64,000 nucleotides of DNA from Ornithinimicrobium sufpigmenti (GTDB lineage Bacteria > Actinomycetota > Actinomycetes > Actinomycetales > Dermatophilaceae): contig NZ_CP036403.1 in assembly GCF_004322775.1 (NCBI RefSeq), positions 3,286,001-3,350,000 on the forward strand, read 5' to 3'. The position numbers were made by a program, and so were the translations under genes. The number at the start of each line of letters is the position of its first letter. Position 1 is the stretch's first letter. The notes beneath the pieces were generated by a model. It saw only the letters and a list, made by a program, of their open reading frames with translations, was not told where the DNA came from and searched no databases. This document shows, in pieces, positions 44,270 to 55,400 of the stretch.

Positions 44270-45043
44270 ATGCAGATCACCGACTCGACCGTCGCCCTCA
44301 TCACCGGGGCCGCCAGCGGCCTGGGCGAGCAGACCGCCCGCCGCCTGCTCGACGCCGGCGCCCGCGTGCTGCTGGTCGACCTGCCCGGTGGGCGCGGCCA
44401 GGAGCTGTCCGACGAGCTCGGCGAGCGCACCCACTTCGCCGGCGCCGACGTCCGTGACCCGGAGCAGGTCACCGCCGCCGTGGCCGCCGCCACCGCGATG
44501 GGCGAGCTGCGGATCGTGGTCAACTGCGCCGGCGTCGCGACCCCAGGACGGATCCTGTCCCGCCGCGGCGTGCTCGACCTGGACGCCTACCGCACCGTGA
44601 TCGAGATCAACCTCATCGGCACCTTCAACGTCCTGCGCCTGGCCGCCGAGGCGATGGCGTCCAACGAGCCGGCGGGCGGCACCGGTGGAGACCGCGGCGT
44701 GATCGTGATGACCGCCAGCGTCGCCGCCTTCGACGGTCAGATCGGCCAGGCCGCCTACGCCAGCTCCAAGGCCGGCGTCGTCGGCCTCACCCTCACCGCC
44801 GCCCGCGACCTGGCCGACAAGGCCATCCGGGTCATGACCATCGCCCCGGGCGTCTTCGAGACCCCCATGATGGCCGGCCTCGGCGAGGACGTGAAGTCCT
44901 CCCTGGAGGCCCTCGTCCCCCACCCCTCGCGGCTCGGCAAGCCCGAGGAGTACGCCTCCCTCGTGGCCCACATCGTCGACAACCCCCTCCTCAACGGCGA
45001 GGTCATCCGCCTCGACGGCGCGCTGCGGATGCCGCCGCGCTGA
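44270..45043 (+). CDS. SDR-family 3-hydroxyacyl-CoA dehydrogenase (HSD10-like)
   Basis: 257-residue short-chain dehydrogenase. Cofactor motif [10 protein letters not shown], Asp in LVDLPGG favouring NAD, structural NCAGVA and the catalytic Ser/YASSK set. The C-terminal [11 protein letters not shown] and KPEEYASLV resemble type II 3-hydroxyacyl-CoA (17beta-HSD10) enzymes that oxidise 2-methyl-3-hydroxybutyryl-CoA in isoleucine breakdown. CACGGAGGAAGC before ATG is a good ribosome site. With the acyl-CoA dehydrogenase it forms a plausible branched-chain acid module. Confidence 0.9.
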   Translation: MQITDSTVALITGAASGLGEQTARRLLDAGARVLLVDLPGGRGQELSDELGERTHFAGADVRDPEQVTAAVAAATAMGELRIVVNCAGVATPGRILSRRGVLDLDAYRTVIEINLIGTFNVLRLAAEAMASNEPAGGTGGDRGVIVMTASVAAFDGQIGQAAYASSKAGVVGLTLTAARDLADKAIRVMTIAPGVFETPMMAGLGEDVKSSLEALVPHPSRLGKPEEYASLVAHIVDNPLLNGEVIRLDGALRMPPR

Positions 45044-45061
45044 CGGCCGAGCGCCGCACCC

Positions 45062-45469
45062 CTAGGCGACGCGGCGCGCCTCCAACTGGTCGAGCTCCTC
45101 GACCAGCACGCCGGGCAGCACCACGGCCCTGCCGTCGACGAGAGCGGTGACCCTGCGGGCGTCCGCGCCGGGCTGGTCGGTGCCCAGACGCTCGACCCGC
45201 TCCCAGCGGAGGCGGCGCGTGGTCAGGCCGTTCGACAACGTCATACCCGTCCGGTCCACGGTGGTGCCGGCCCGCATGGCGCCGATCCAGAAGAGCACCA
45301 TCCCGAGGATGAAGACGGCGCGCACGACTGTCCCGGCCGTCCACCCGTCCTCCAGCACCCCGACCACGCCGACCGCGACTGAGGTCAGGATCAGCACCAG
45401 CACGGCCCAGAAGAGGAAGGTCCGATGTGGTGGGCGCAGCGTGAGGTATGTCGTGCCGGCGTCGGTCAT
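45062..45469 (-). CDS. Membrane protein with PH-like domain
   Basis: 135-residue protein with two membrane spans (FWAVLVLILTSVAVGVVGVL and VVRAVFILGMVLFWIG) and a short PH-like beta domain (TVDRTGMTLSNGLTTRRLRWERVERL). Similar small proteins are common and uncharacterised in actinobacteria. Convergent with the SDR gene. Confidence 0.75.
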   Translation of the reverse strand: MTDAGTTYLTLRPPHRTFLFWAVLVLILTSVAVGVVGVLEDGWTAGTVVRAVFILGMVLFWIGAMRAGTTVDRTGMTLSNGLTTRRLRWERVERLGTDQPGADARRVTALVDGRAVVLPGVLVEELDQLEARRVA

Positions 45470-45591
45470 GCTCTCAGGGTACGGACGCTTTGGAGTGGGT
45501 CGGTCGGCCTGTGCGCCGGTAGCGCCGTAGACATCACTCGTATGGGTCGGGACTCTCCCCTCCCCAGGTCGAGGGGTCGCGGGGTCGCCGG

Positions 45592-45843
45592 CTACTGCTC
45601 ACCGACACCCGGCGGGTCACCGATCCGGCGCAGAATCTCCTCCGCATCCAAACCTTTGGCGACGGCCGCCCCCAGTGCGTAGGTGGCGATCGGCGCCAGC
45701 GGCCTGGCCCGCCCGTGCGCGGTGCGCTTGGCCAGCCCCAGGATGCGGGTGACCACCTCGAGGTCGAGCGGCTCCCCCGTCACCTCGGAGACCCAGGTCA
45801 GCCACTCACGATGCTCGGCCTCGATCTCCGCCGGGGTGCTCAT
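45592..45843 (-). CDS. DUF6457-like small protein
   Basis: 83-residue helical protein; GLAKRTAHGRARPLAPIATYALGAA recalls DUF6457, often found beside molybdopterin-guanine dinucleotide genes. That is consistent with the molybdate operon 2.6 kb away, but a direct link is not shown. ATG at 45843; the open frame extends upstream but without start support. Confidence 0.7.
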   Translation of the reverse strand: MSTPAEIEAEHREWLTWVSEVTGEPLDLEVVTRILGLAKRTAHGRARPLAPIATYALGAAVAKGLDAEEILRRIGDPPGVGEQ

Positions 45844-46004
45844 CGCCCCATTGTGCCGAGGTCGTGGGACGGACACCACACGGTGAACGCACAACAGGGT
45901 GGCCGAGGGGACGACGTGGAGCAGACCGGCGAGCGCAGACCGAATCAACTCGGCGTGGTGGAGCCGCCCCGCCCAGGCCGGACGGCACGGCGGGATGCCG
46001 GGGA

Positions 46005-49000
46005 TCAGGCCTCGCCGGGGACGGCCTCCGCGATCTCGGCCTGGATGCCGGCGGCGAGGCCAGCGAGCCAGGCCATGAAGTTGAAGCCGCCGACGAAGCT
46101 GCCGTCCGGGTTCCACACCATCGTGTCCAGCTCAGTCGGCTCGGGCGACGGCGCCTCCAGCACCTCCGGTGTCAGCCGCACCCCGCCGCCGCGGGTGGAC
46201 AGGGTCCGCACCGCACGCACCAGCTGCTCGGGGTCCTCGGGCAGCAGCGTGGGGGCCAGCCCGAGCCGGCCGGCGATGAGCGCCCGGCGGAACGCGACCA
46301 CCTCGGACGGGCGGCCCCGGTCGAGCCGCTCGTCGAACACCGCCACCGCCAGGGAGGTGTCGAAAGACAGCCCTCGCCGCCACAGGTGGGTGCCGCCGGT
46401 GAGCGCCCAGGCGTCGTCGACCACGACCGAGGTCGCGTCCAGGTGCAGCGAGCGGCCCGGCCCGGTCACAGGCGTGAACGCCGCGACCCGGTGCCCGCCC
46501 GCCTGCCGCAGTGCCGCCAACCCCGCCATCACCCCGGCGTTGCGCACGCGGCCCAGCTTGCTCGGAGCTCCGGGCGGCAGCCGCATCGGCACGCACACCA
46601 GCACGTGCAGTGCGGGGTTCGCCGCCAACCGCGCGGTCAGCGACCCCATCACGTCGAGCTCGTCGTCGCCCGACCCCAGCGGCAGCGCGTCCAGCGCTGG
46701 TGTCTCGAGGTAGACGAAGTCCTGCGCGCCCGCGAGCCGTGCCGCCAGCGCTGTCGCGGTCTCCCGGTAGCCCCACCGCGCTCCCAGCATCCTCCGGTTC
46801 AGTGCCCGCTGCATGCTGGTCGCAGCCTGGTCCACCACGTCCGGCACCGGGATGCCTTGACCCACCAGCCAGGTCCTCAGGTCGGCCAGCGGCTGCTCCC
46901 ACGGAAAGTCGCCCAGGCCGAGGGTGTCCATCACCTCGACCACACCTGGCTCACACTCCACCCGCGCCGCGACCGTGCGCAGCGTTGCTGCCCAGGACCC
47001 GGCGATGGTCGGCGCCGCCGGTGCGGGCAGAGGGGTCGCCGAGGCCAGGGCCAGCGCCGGCGTCTCGGGCGAGGTCCGTTCCCGAGCCAGCTCCGCGACC
47101 GCCACCACCGCCGGTCCACGCAGCCGAGCCGCCGTGCCGTGCCGCTCGTCATCGGCCGGCGCTCCTGGGTGGCCGGCTTGGTGCGTGCCCAGCTCGTGGT
47201 GCGTGCCGAGCGGTCGCACCCCTGCCACCGTCGCCTCTGCCACCCCAGACGACAGCGCAACCGCGACCACTTCGTCGCGTGCCTGCGTCGGCAGCGGTGA
47301 GGCGACCACGGGTGGTCGCAGCAGGAGGGTCCGGGCCAGCGCTCGGACGCTGGCCCCGGTGCCGGCCAGCGCTGCGTCCGTCTCGCCGCCGCGCCACCCG
47401 CGCCACGCGGGCTCGGTCAGCACGACGGTGTCTCCCGCGCCCAGCGCCTGCCCCACGGCGGGAGCGGCCCATGCCGAGGCGGGTATGGAGGTCGGGTCCA
47501 CCAGGCTGGGCGGCGTCGCCAGTGCCACGAGTGTGGAGCCGGACGGCACGGAACCGGCAGCCACCGGACCGGTCAGCTCGGTTCCGGTCTCACACACCAG
47601 GACGCTCCCGCCGGCCGAACCCAGGGCGACCATCGCGCCACCGACCGGCGCCGGCCGCTCGAGCCGCACCTCCGGGTAGCGCGTGGTGGCGGCCGCGGTC
47701 ACGACCATGATGTCGAGTCCCATCCGGTTGTTCGGCGCGACTGCCCCGTCAGCCAGACGCACCACGACGCGGGCGTTCCCGGCCGCGTCGACCAGTCCGC
47801 CGCCGCCCGCGCCCCGCAGGTGCCGACCCTTGGTCGGGTCGAAGTACTGCGGCCACACCCGGACCCAGGCCCCGGCGAGCGCCGGTCCCGTCGGCACCGT
47901 CACCAGGATCCGCTGCCCCAGGACCACGCCACCGTCGGCCGTGCCGCCCCCGGTCAGCGGTGTCGCCGTCACCCCGGTGATCGACGCCGGTGGCGGGTCG
48001 GTCGGCAGCGACGGCGCGGTGAGCGCGCCGGCACCCCGGTCGAGCACCGGCGCCAGCACGGTCGCCGGGCCTGCGTCGATCGCCGCAACGATGCTGGCCA
48101 TGGCTGCGTCCGCGCTCGCCAGCAGCACAGTGTCAGCAGCCTCCACCGTGGCGCGCGCGACGAGCGTCGACGTCGATGCTCGTGCTTGGTCAGCCGCCCG
48201 GCGCGTCACCGCGTCCGAGGCACCCGAGGGCGCCGCCCGTCGCTGCCCCGTCAGGTGCTCCTCGACGTCGACCAGCGCAATGCGCACACAGTCCCGCGTC
48301 ACGCCACCGACCGCGCTGCCACCTGCCCACAGCGAGGCCGACGGACCATAGGTGCCCCTCGGCAGGACTGCCACCCGCGGCAGTGCCGCGTCCGCCTGGC
48401 CACCCGCGGTGAGGGCGACCGTCGCTGTCTCGCTGCCCGCCACCCGAACAGCGCCGGCGCCGGTCATCCCCGTGGCCGAGAGTCGCGCGAGCACGCCTTC
48501 AGCCGCCGGCGACTCGTCGGGCCCGCACAGGATGACGGTGCGCTGGGCGTCGACGGTCGCGGTCCGCTCGTCCGCGCCGGATGCCCACAGGTTGGTGAAC
48601 GACGTCGCCAGCCGCGCCCACCACGCCGCCACCGCACCGGGGTCGATCGCACGGCCGCGGGCGTCGAACGCGAACAGCCGCACCGTGGCCTCGGTGTCGA
48701 AGTCGAGCACCGCGTCGGTGCCGCCCAGGAAGGTGCCCGGCCGCTTGAGGTCGGCGATCGGGGTGCCCTCCAGCCCCAGGTAGCGGCGCTTCTCCTCATC
48801 GCTCATCGACCCCGGCAGCGGCGGCACCAGCCTGTCCTCCAGGCTGCTCAGCGATCCCGGGTCACCGGGCAGCTCGAGCGCGAACGTGCGCACCACCGCC
48901 CGGGTGACGCCGGTGCTCGACCCGTCGGCCGCGGGGACGTCGGCCAGCAGCGCCCCGAGCCGGGCCTCCACCTCGGGGAGCAGCCGGAACGTCGCCACGT

Positions 49001-49247
49001 ACCGTCCGTCCTGGAACGGCGGTGTCCCGGCAGGGCCCCGCATCCCGGCGAGCGGTGTCGTGCCGGCCACCGCGAAGGACAGCAGCCCAGTCGCCGGAGG
49101 CAGCCAGCTGGTGCCGTCCGGGATGGTCAGGGTCACCCCGAGGTCGTCGGACGAGGGCACCGGCAGCGTGAGGTCGGTGGAGAACCAGGGTCCGAGCAGC
49201 GGCGCCTCGAGGCCGAGCTGCCCGGGTGCCGGCACGAGCGCGGTCAT
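46005..49247 (-). CDS. Giant-operon protein 3: beta-rich protein with degenerate PLD-like module
   Basis: 1080-residue protein that I do not recognise as a whole. No signal peptide or membrane span. Residues about 400-560 contain a beta-rich Ig-like stretch (GQRILVTVPTGPALAGAWVRVWPQ). Residues about 820-990 resemble a phospholipase-D half-domain: LHLDATSVVVDDAWALTGG, followed by RRGLSFDTSLAVAVFDE. The catalytic HxK is changed to His935-Leu-Asp937, so phosphodiesterase activity is doubtful. The ATG at 49247 overlaps the stop of protein 2, with GGAGG ten bases upstream. Last gene of the operon; 161 bases separate it from the DUF6457 gene. Confidence 0.85.
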   Translation of the reverse strand: MTALVPAPGQLGLEAPLLGPWFSTDLTLPVPSSDDLGVTLTIPDGTSWLPPATGLLSFAVAGTTPLAGMRGPAGTPPFQDGRYVATFRLLPEVEARLGALLADVPAADGSSTGVTRAVVRTFALELPGDPGSLSSLEDRLVPPLPGSMSDEEKRRYLGLEGTPIADLKRPGTFLGGTDAVLDFDTEATVRLFAFDARGRAIDPGAVAAWWARLATSFTNLWASGADERTATVDAQRTVILCGPDESPAAEGVLARLSATGMTGAGAVRVAGSETATVALTAGGQADAALPRVAVLPRGTYGPSASLWAGGSAVGGVTRDCVRIALVDVEEHLTGQRRAAPSGASDAVTRRAADQARASTSTLVARATVEAADTVLLASADAAMASIVAAIDAGPATVLAPVLDRGAGALTAPSLPTDPPPASITGVTATPLTGGGTADGGVVLGQRILVTVPTGPALAGAWVRVWPQYFDPTKGRHLRGAGGGGLVDAAGNARVVVRLADGAVAPNNRMGLDIMVVTAAATTRYPEVRLERPAPVGGAMVALGSAGGSVLVCETGTELTGPVAAGSVPSGSTLVALATPPSLVDPTSIPASAWAAPAVGQALGAGDTVVLTEPAWRGWRGGETDAALAGTGASVRALARTLLLRPPVVASPLPTQARDEVVAVALSSGVAEATVAGVRPLGTHHELGTHQAGHPGAPADDERHGTAARLRGPAVVAVAELARERTSPETPALALASATPLPAPAAPTIAGSWAATLRTVAARVECEPGVVEVMDTLGLGDFPWEQPLADLRTWLVGQGIPVPDVVDQAATSMQRALNRRMLGARWGYRETATALAARLAGAQDFVYLETPALDALPLGSGDDELDVMGSLTARLAANPALHVLVCVPMRLPPGAPSKLGRVRNAGVMAGLAALRQAGGHRVAAFTPVTGPGRSLHLDATSVVVDDAWALTGGTHLWRRGLSFDTSLAVAVFDERLDRGRPSEVVAFRRALIAGRLGLAPTLLPEDPEQLVRAVRTLSTRGGGVRLTPEVLEAPSPEPTELDTMVWNPDGSFVGGFNFMAWLAGLAAGIQAEIAEAVPGEA

Positions 49248-52200
49248 GGTGCGACCACCTCCTCGCTCGGTGCGGCGCGGCGGCCGATCGGGTCGGTCAC
49301 GACCACCCGGTATGCCGTGCCCACCGGAACCGTCGGGTCCGGGTCGACGACGTCGAAGACGCCGCCGGTCCCGGCCATCCCCGGCACGGCTGTCGCCAGG
49401 CGCGCTGTTCCGCCCGGAGGTCGCCGGTACACGTCGATCGTGTAACCAGCGCTCGCACCCGGTGCCAACGGCCCCGGATGGGTGAACCGCACGTGCACGC
49501 CGGCCGCGTCACGGACGACGGACAGCCCGGTCACCCCGGCGGGCGGCTCTGCGGGCATCACCGTCGTCGACGCGGGTGCCGAGGCCGGTGACCATTCACC
49601 CTCCGGGCCGCCGCCGGGCAGGTCCGGACCCGCCACCTCGACCCGCCAGGCGTAGCGAACCCACCCCGAGAGCGAGGTCCGGGTCACGCCGGGTGCGGCA
49701 CCGACGTCCACGATCTCGAAGCTCTGCTGGCCGCCGCTGGGCGCGCCGGGCGGGACCACCCCTTCGGCGACGATCGGCATGAGGGCCGGGTCGGTCGTGG
49801 CAGTCGCGCGCCGCATCCGCCAGCGCGCCGCGAGCGTGGGGCCGACGGGCACGGTCACCGTGATTCGAGCATGCAGCTCGCCCGCGGCGGTCGTGGTCGG
49901 CCGCACCCCGATGGCCGGTGTCCGCGGCGCCAGCGCGTTCGGGACCGCGCGCGGCAGGATCGGCGAGCTGCGGAAGTCGGACTCGACGCTCGCGGCGCTG
50001 ACCGCGACCACCCGGTAGAGCACCAGCACCGTCAGTGACCCGGAGACCTGGTGCCGGAACGTGGTGGTGGGGGTGGCAGGGAGTGGCTCGGCCGTGAGCT
50101 GGAGGAACCACCGTCGCGGGAGTATCTCCTTGTGGACCTCCCACGCCTGGGCCCGCTCGGGAGTCCCGGGAGCCCCCGAGAGGTCGTCCAGCAGTGCCTG
50201 CGCCTGCGCGGCCGAGGGCGCCTCGCCGGCATCCCCCTCCGCGAGGATGCCGGCCGCGATCTCCTCGAGCTTGGACCGCATCGTGGACTCGTCGGCCACG
50301 AACACCCGGAACGACGCCTGGCCCGGCTGCGACGTCCAGGACAACGTGGTCTGTGCCCATCCGGTCACGTCCGGTCGAGCGGTGTAGGTCAGGTCTGCCG
50401 GCAGCAGCACCGGGGCAGGTGCACGCGGGTCGTGCAGAGTGGCGCTGCGTGGCTCGCTGGCCTCCGAGGCCACACCGGCCGTGTCGAACCATCGCGCGGT
50501 CACGGTCACCGTCCCTGACGTGGTGGGCAGCAGCGCGGGCCCGGGCACCGTCACCACGACGGTGTCCCCCGAGACCGGGTGCACTGACACGGTGGGACCG
50601 CCGGTGCTCGGCGTCACGGTCAGCTCGGCCTGCGCGAGTGCGCGGCCACCGGGCGGCAGCGAGGAGATCGGTGGCACCGGCACCTCGATCCGCACCGTCC
50701 CTGCGAGGGGCCCGGTCGGTGGGGGGAGGGGGACGACAGGGGGCGAGCTGGCCAGCAGGACCACCGGCCGTGGCGGCCTCGGGCGCGGTGCGGGGCCGAA
50801 CGGCCGCCGCCTCCAGCCCGACCATCGGCCGAACCAGTCCGCCTGCGCGATCTGCCACGTGCCGTCGTCCTCGCTGACGCCGCGGTCGGTCAGTCGCCCC
50901 TGCATGGGCGAGGTCGCCGTCGGTGGCTGGCTGGGGCCGAGCAGCGTCATGCGGCCGCTGCCGTCGTCCAGGTGCCGGCTCTGCGGGTCCTTGCCGTTCG
51001 GCTGGGCGATCGCGGAGGCGAGTGCCGCCGCGGCGACGAGTCCGTCGAGGTCGGCGGTCAGCCGGCGGGAGGCGGTGGGTGGGGCGACCGACTGCCAGGT
51101 GCCGTCCCAGGTGACGTTCATCGCCGGGGGGCTGGGCACGTCGAGCGGTTCGAAGGCGGGCGCCACGAGCACCATCGTGAGGCGGACGGTCGGCCCCGTC
51201 TCGTCCCCGCCGTCCCAGGACTCGTCCACCTCCGTGGCCAGCTCCTCGACCACCTCGCGCGGCTTCTGCGCATCCGGCAGCGATCCGCTCAGCCCGAGCT
51301 TGCCGATGGTGTCCAGGTCGGCCGCGAACGCGCCGGTGACGTGGTAGACGGCGACCACCGTCTGGTCCATCTCCTCCAGGTCGATGTCGCCGAACGGCAG
51401 CCACCGGGCGACGCCGGGGTCGAGGGTCGCCTGCAGCAGCGTGGCCAGCAGGCTCCGGTCGGAGGTGCCGGCTGCTGGACCGACCCCGGTGAGGGGCGCG
51501 GCGTCGACCAGGTCCTGCTGGCTGGCCGAGGTGTCGTTGACGAGCCGGTCCAGATCCTTGCGCAGGGCGTGACCGAGGTGGTTGACGCGCGCCTCCTCCT
51601 CGCCGGGGCCGGCGGGGTCACAGGCGGCCGGTCCGGCGGCCAACGGTTGCTCGTGCAGACCGTAGCGGGTGGGTGACGCGTCGCGCGCCCTGGCGATGCC
51701 GCGGTCCCAGCCGTCCGACGGCCCGGCGTACCGGGCACCGGGGCCGCAGGGCAGCGGCAGCGTGCGTGCGGGCCTGCCCACCGGCAGGTCTGCGGGCCGC
51801 AGCCACCGGATTCCGTTCACGGTGCCGGACCCGCTGAGCACCACGCGCTCCAGGTGAGAGGCATACACGAGGTATGGGGCCCGCGAGCGCTGGGCGACCG
51901 ACGCGTCACCCAGGGCCGTGCCGACCACACCCTGCACCCGCAGCCCCGCCTGCCGCGTCCGCGCCGGATCGCGTCCCGGCGTCACGACCGGGGGTCGCGT
52001 CGGCTCCACCACGAGGTCGTCTGCGGACCGGACCAGGTCGAGCGGACGCAGGATCGGGCGGACCGGTCCGCGGATCGGTCCGCTGGGGCCATCGCCGACC
52101 GTCTTGCCCGGCCTGGCCTCCACCCACGCCCAGCACGCCGACTGCGGCAGATGCCCGGTCACCGGGTTGTCCGGGGTGACGGTGAAGGGCGGGGTGAGGA

Positions 52201-52414
52201 TCGTGCCGTTGCTGGCGACCCAGATGACGTCCGTGCGGGCGAGTCGCACCAGGTGGGCGAGGGTGGTCCGCTCCTGGTGCACGACGATCGGGCACACCGG
52301 TAGCCCGAGCAGCGGGTTGGTGACGATGCGCAGGTGGGTGCCCTCGGCCAGGTGGGTGTCACCGTGGCCGTGCAGAGCCTGGCCGCTCATCGCCCAGGAG
52401 GGTGAGAGGTTCAC
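49244..52414 (-). CDS. Giant-operon protein 2: Ig/FN3-like repeat protein
   Basis: 1056-residue protein of unknown function. Residues 1-120 form a compact N-terminal domain (IVTNPLLGLPVCPIVVHQ, DVIWVASNGTILTPPF). Residues about 270-420 are helical (NHLGHALRKDLDRLVND). From about 540 there are several beta-sandwich repeats like Ig or fibronectin type III, for example TVRIEVPVPPISSLPPGG, TTLSWTSQPGQASFRVFVAD and ITVTVPVGPTLAARWRMRRA, joined by Pro-rich linkers. No signal peptide. GTG start overlaps protein 1 by four bases, with GGAGG seven bases upstream. Likely structural or adhesive, by inference only. Confidence 0.85.
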   Translation of the reverse strand: MNLSPSWAMSGQALHGHGDTHLAEGTHLRIVTNPLLGLPVCPIVVHQERTTLAHLVRLARTDVIWVASNGTILTPPFTVTPDNPVTGHLPQSACWAWVEARPGKTVGDGPSGPIRGPVRPILRPLDLVRSADDLVVEPTRPPVVTPGRDPARTRQAGLRVQGVVGTALGDASVAQRSRAPYLVYASHLERVVLSGSGTVNGIRWLRPADLPVGRPARTLPLPCGPGARYAGPSDGWDRGIARARDASPTRYGLHEQPLAAGPAACDPAGPGEEEARVNHLGHALRKDLDRLVNDTSASQQDLVDAAPLTGVGPAAGTSDRSLLATLLQATLDPGVARWLPFGDIDLEEMDQTVVAVYHVTGAFAADLDTIGKLGLSGSLPDAQKPREVVEELATEVDESWDGGDETGPTVRLTMVLVAPAFEPLDVPSPPAMNVTWDGTWQSVAPPTASRRLTADLDGLVAAAALASAIAQPNGKDPQSRHLDDGSGRMTLLGPSQPPTATSPMQGRLTDRGVSEDDGTWQIAQADWFGRWSGWRRRPFGPAPRPRPPRPVVLLASSPPVVPLPPPTGPLAGTVRIEVPVPPISSLPPGGRALAQAELTVTPSTGGPTVSVHPVSGDTVVVTVPGPALLPTTSGTVTVTARWFDTAGVASEASEPRSATLHDPRAPAPVLLPADLTYTARPDVTGWAQTTLSWTSQPGQASFRVFVADESTMRSKLEEIAAGILAEGDAGEAPSAAQAQALLDDLSGAPGTPERAQAWEVHKEILPRRWFLQLTAEPLPATPTTTFRHQVSGSLTVLVLYRVVAVSAASVESDFRSSPILPRAVPNALAPRTPAIGVRPTTTAAGELHARITVTVPVGPTLAARWRMRRATATTDPALMPIVAEGVVPPGAPSGGQQSFEIVDVGAAPGVTRTSLSGWVRYAWRVEVAGPDLPGGGPEGEWSPASAPASTTVMPAEPPAGVTGLSVVRDAAGVHVRFTHPGPLAPGASAGYTIDVYRRPPGGTARLATAVPGMAGTGGVFDVVDPDPTVPVGTAYRVVVTDPIGRRAAPSEEVVAP

Positions 52415-55400
52415 GTCCCGACCTCCTGGTAGACGGTCCGGGGAGCCACGAGCGCCGACCGGGCGCCGGTGACGACGGTCGACGACGTGCCACCGGTGCG
52501 GTCGGTGACGGTGCGGGTCAGCTGCACCACGAGCGGGCCGGCCTGGAACGCGTCGGTCCCGGAGGGACTGACGGCGGTGGGTGCGGCGGGCGCGAGCAGC
52601 ACCCGGGTGCCGTTGGTGTTGCGTCGGCGTGCGGTGAGCGGCACCCCTCCGTGCACGCAGGAGGTGACCTCCAGTGCGCGTCGACCGGTGCGCACGATGG
52701 GCTCCGGCAGCTCCAGGACCACGCCCGCCAGCAGCCAGTCGTCACCGTCGCGCCACCACAGCACGCTCGTGCGCCCGGCCTCCGGCAGCGGCCAGGGGTC
52801 GAGCCCGACCGCAGCCATCGCCTCGTCGAGCTCACGGTCACCGACCACGAGCGGTCCCGGCGGCACCGGGCCGGTGACGATCGCGTCCGGGGCCACCAGC
52901 GGGTTGGGATCCGCGGTGAGACCCAGGGCGGCGAGCAGCTCGCGGGTGTCGCGGTGCCAGGACGCCTGGAAGTGCGCCCGCTGCACCACGAGGTCCTCGG
53001 AGTCGGGGTCAGCGCTCGGTGTCGCCATCAGCATGAGGTCGTACCAGGCACCGGGGACGAGGTCGGCCGTGATCTCCCCGGTGCTGCCGCCCAGTGGTGG
53101 CTCCTCCAGGCACGGCGCGTCCCGTACCGCCTCGAGGAACCGTTTCTGCCCCAGCGGCCGGTAGGCGTCGTGCAAGGGTCCCCAGGTGACGTCGATCGGC
53201 TCGTCCGGTGCGTGCGGCAGGCCGGCGAGGGAGCCCGGCGGCGGGTCGGTGCGGCGCAGCCGCATCCCCAGCCGGCGCCCGTACAACGCCGCCAGCTGGT
53301 CGAGGTGGTCCACCGCCAGGTGCACCCGCAGCTCGTCGTCGAGCAGGTGCGGGGCCTGCCCGGTGTCCGGCTCGAACGCCAGCAGGTAGCGCATCAGCGA
53401 GCGCGGGTCGAAGCTCTTCTCATCGGTGAGCTCGGTGGGCGGGTTGCCGCTGGTCGTCGCGTGCGACGCGGTCCGGAACCGGCGGACCACGTCTGGCCCG
53501 TCCTGCCACTCGGACGGGCTGGGGAGGGCGTCCGGTTGGGGCTTGGCCTCGGACTTCGCCCAGCCCTGCCACTGCCACCTGACCCTGACCCGGTATGCCG
53601 TGCCGGCGGCGAGCAGGCTACGGTGCGGCGCCACCAGGCTGTCACCGCCCAGCCCGTTGATGACGGCGGTGAGCCCGTCGGCGTAGGCGGCGTTGCCGTC
53701 GGCCAGCAGCTGCGCCGAGCCGCTGACCCCGCACAGCCGCTGCCAGCCGACCCGGGCCGGCGGCCGCCTGCCGCCCGCCCACTCGTGGACCCTCACACCG
53801 CGCCAGGGGCCGGGCTCCCGCGGCCGGTACACGACGACTGCGCAGGTCCCGGTGCCGTTCCGGTAGACGTGCTCGACCGTGGGTTCCCACTCCCGCTCGC
53901 CGCCGCCCACCGGCGACCCGGTGACCCGCGGCAGCTCGCTGCCCTCGGGCTGCTCGGGCGATGAGGAGCCCCAGCAGATGCGCTCGATCCCGAGCCAGGT
54001 GGCGCCATACAGCTCGACCGCCACGATGCCGGCGCCGGTCAGCACGATCGTCTGCTCCCAGTCGCCCTGCGGGTCGACAAACCCGCTGTCCACCCCGTGG
54101 CCGTGCTCATCGAGGGCGTTGAGCTTGACCGACCCGTTGTCCCACATCCGGATCCGCACCTCGACACGGTCGGACGTCTGCGGCAGGTGGGCGATCATGC
54201 CGCCCTCGGGCACCAGCACGGTGACCGGGTGGCCGCGCGTGGTGAACGTCCCGCCGTGGGAGTCGATCTTGACGCCGTCGATCGAGCTGGAGGTCCCCAG
54301 GTCCAGGTCGGCCCGGTGGTGGTCGGCCACGATCGCGCAACGTCCGGCGCGGGGCTGCTGCGGACGCTCGCGATGGTCGTCGCAGACGACGAGCACCAGC
54401 TCGGGGTCGATCACCTCGGGCGCGAGCGTCACCCGCAGCTCGGTCGTCCTCTCGGTGAAGCCGAGCCGGGTGGCGGCGGCGAGCCAGAAGACGTCCTCGG
54501 CGACGTGACCGGGGACCAGGGCGAGGCCCTGCTCGGTCAGCCACGGCGCGGCGAGCTCCAGCAGCCGGCCGGCGATCCGTTCCCGGGCGTGGCCCGCGAA
54601 CCGGGACGGGAACGGTGGGAGGCCGAGGTCCTCGGGCGGCAGGTGCACCGCGTCGATGCCGGTGCGTTCGGCGTGCTGGCCGAGCAGGCACGCGCGGGTC
54701 GGCTGCGGCCGTGGCTCGCACAGCCGGCCGGGGGTCTGAGCCGGGTCGCCGTCGGTGCCGGCGCCACCGTCGGTGAGCCAGTACGTCCACGGCGCCGGGT
54801 CCCACGACATCAGCGCGAGAAACATCGCCTCTTCGGCGGAGACGGCGACGTCGCCGCCGGCCAGGACGCCTGGGCGGTGGGTGGGCAGCCACCAGCCCGA
54901 GGCCAGCGGTCCGTCCAGCGCTGCTCCGCCGTCGGGCACGATCTCGACGCCGGTCAGCCGATAGGCGTACTTCATCTCTGAGGTGCCCGACCACACCGGT
55001 CCCGGCGGGGGCGCACCGGGCGCGAACGCCGATCCTGACAGGTCGAGGGCCATGTGGTGGGTCAGCTCGATCACGGGCACCGTGTCCGGCCAGACCGTCT
55101 GCTCCGGTCCAGGTGCGCCGCTGGTCGCCTCGGCGGTCGTGTGGCCGCGCCGGTCGGTGAGCGAGACCTTCCCGACCGGGGGTGGCGGTGGCGGCGCGGT
55201 GGGTGTCAGCGGGTCGCCGATCGAGATCCCGACGCACCCGGAGACGGAGAAGAAGAAGAAGGAGACCTTGCCGCAGAACTTCCCGGAGAGGTTGACCTTG
55301 ACCCCGCCTTGCTCCCAGACCGTGCAGATCAGCTCGCCAGAGACCTCCAGCTCGACGATGACCAGCGACAGGGTGCCCCATACCTCGAACAGGCCCTTGA

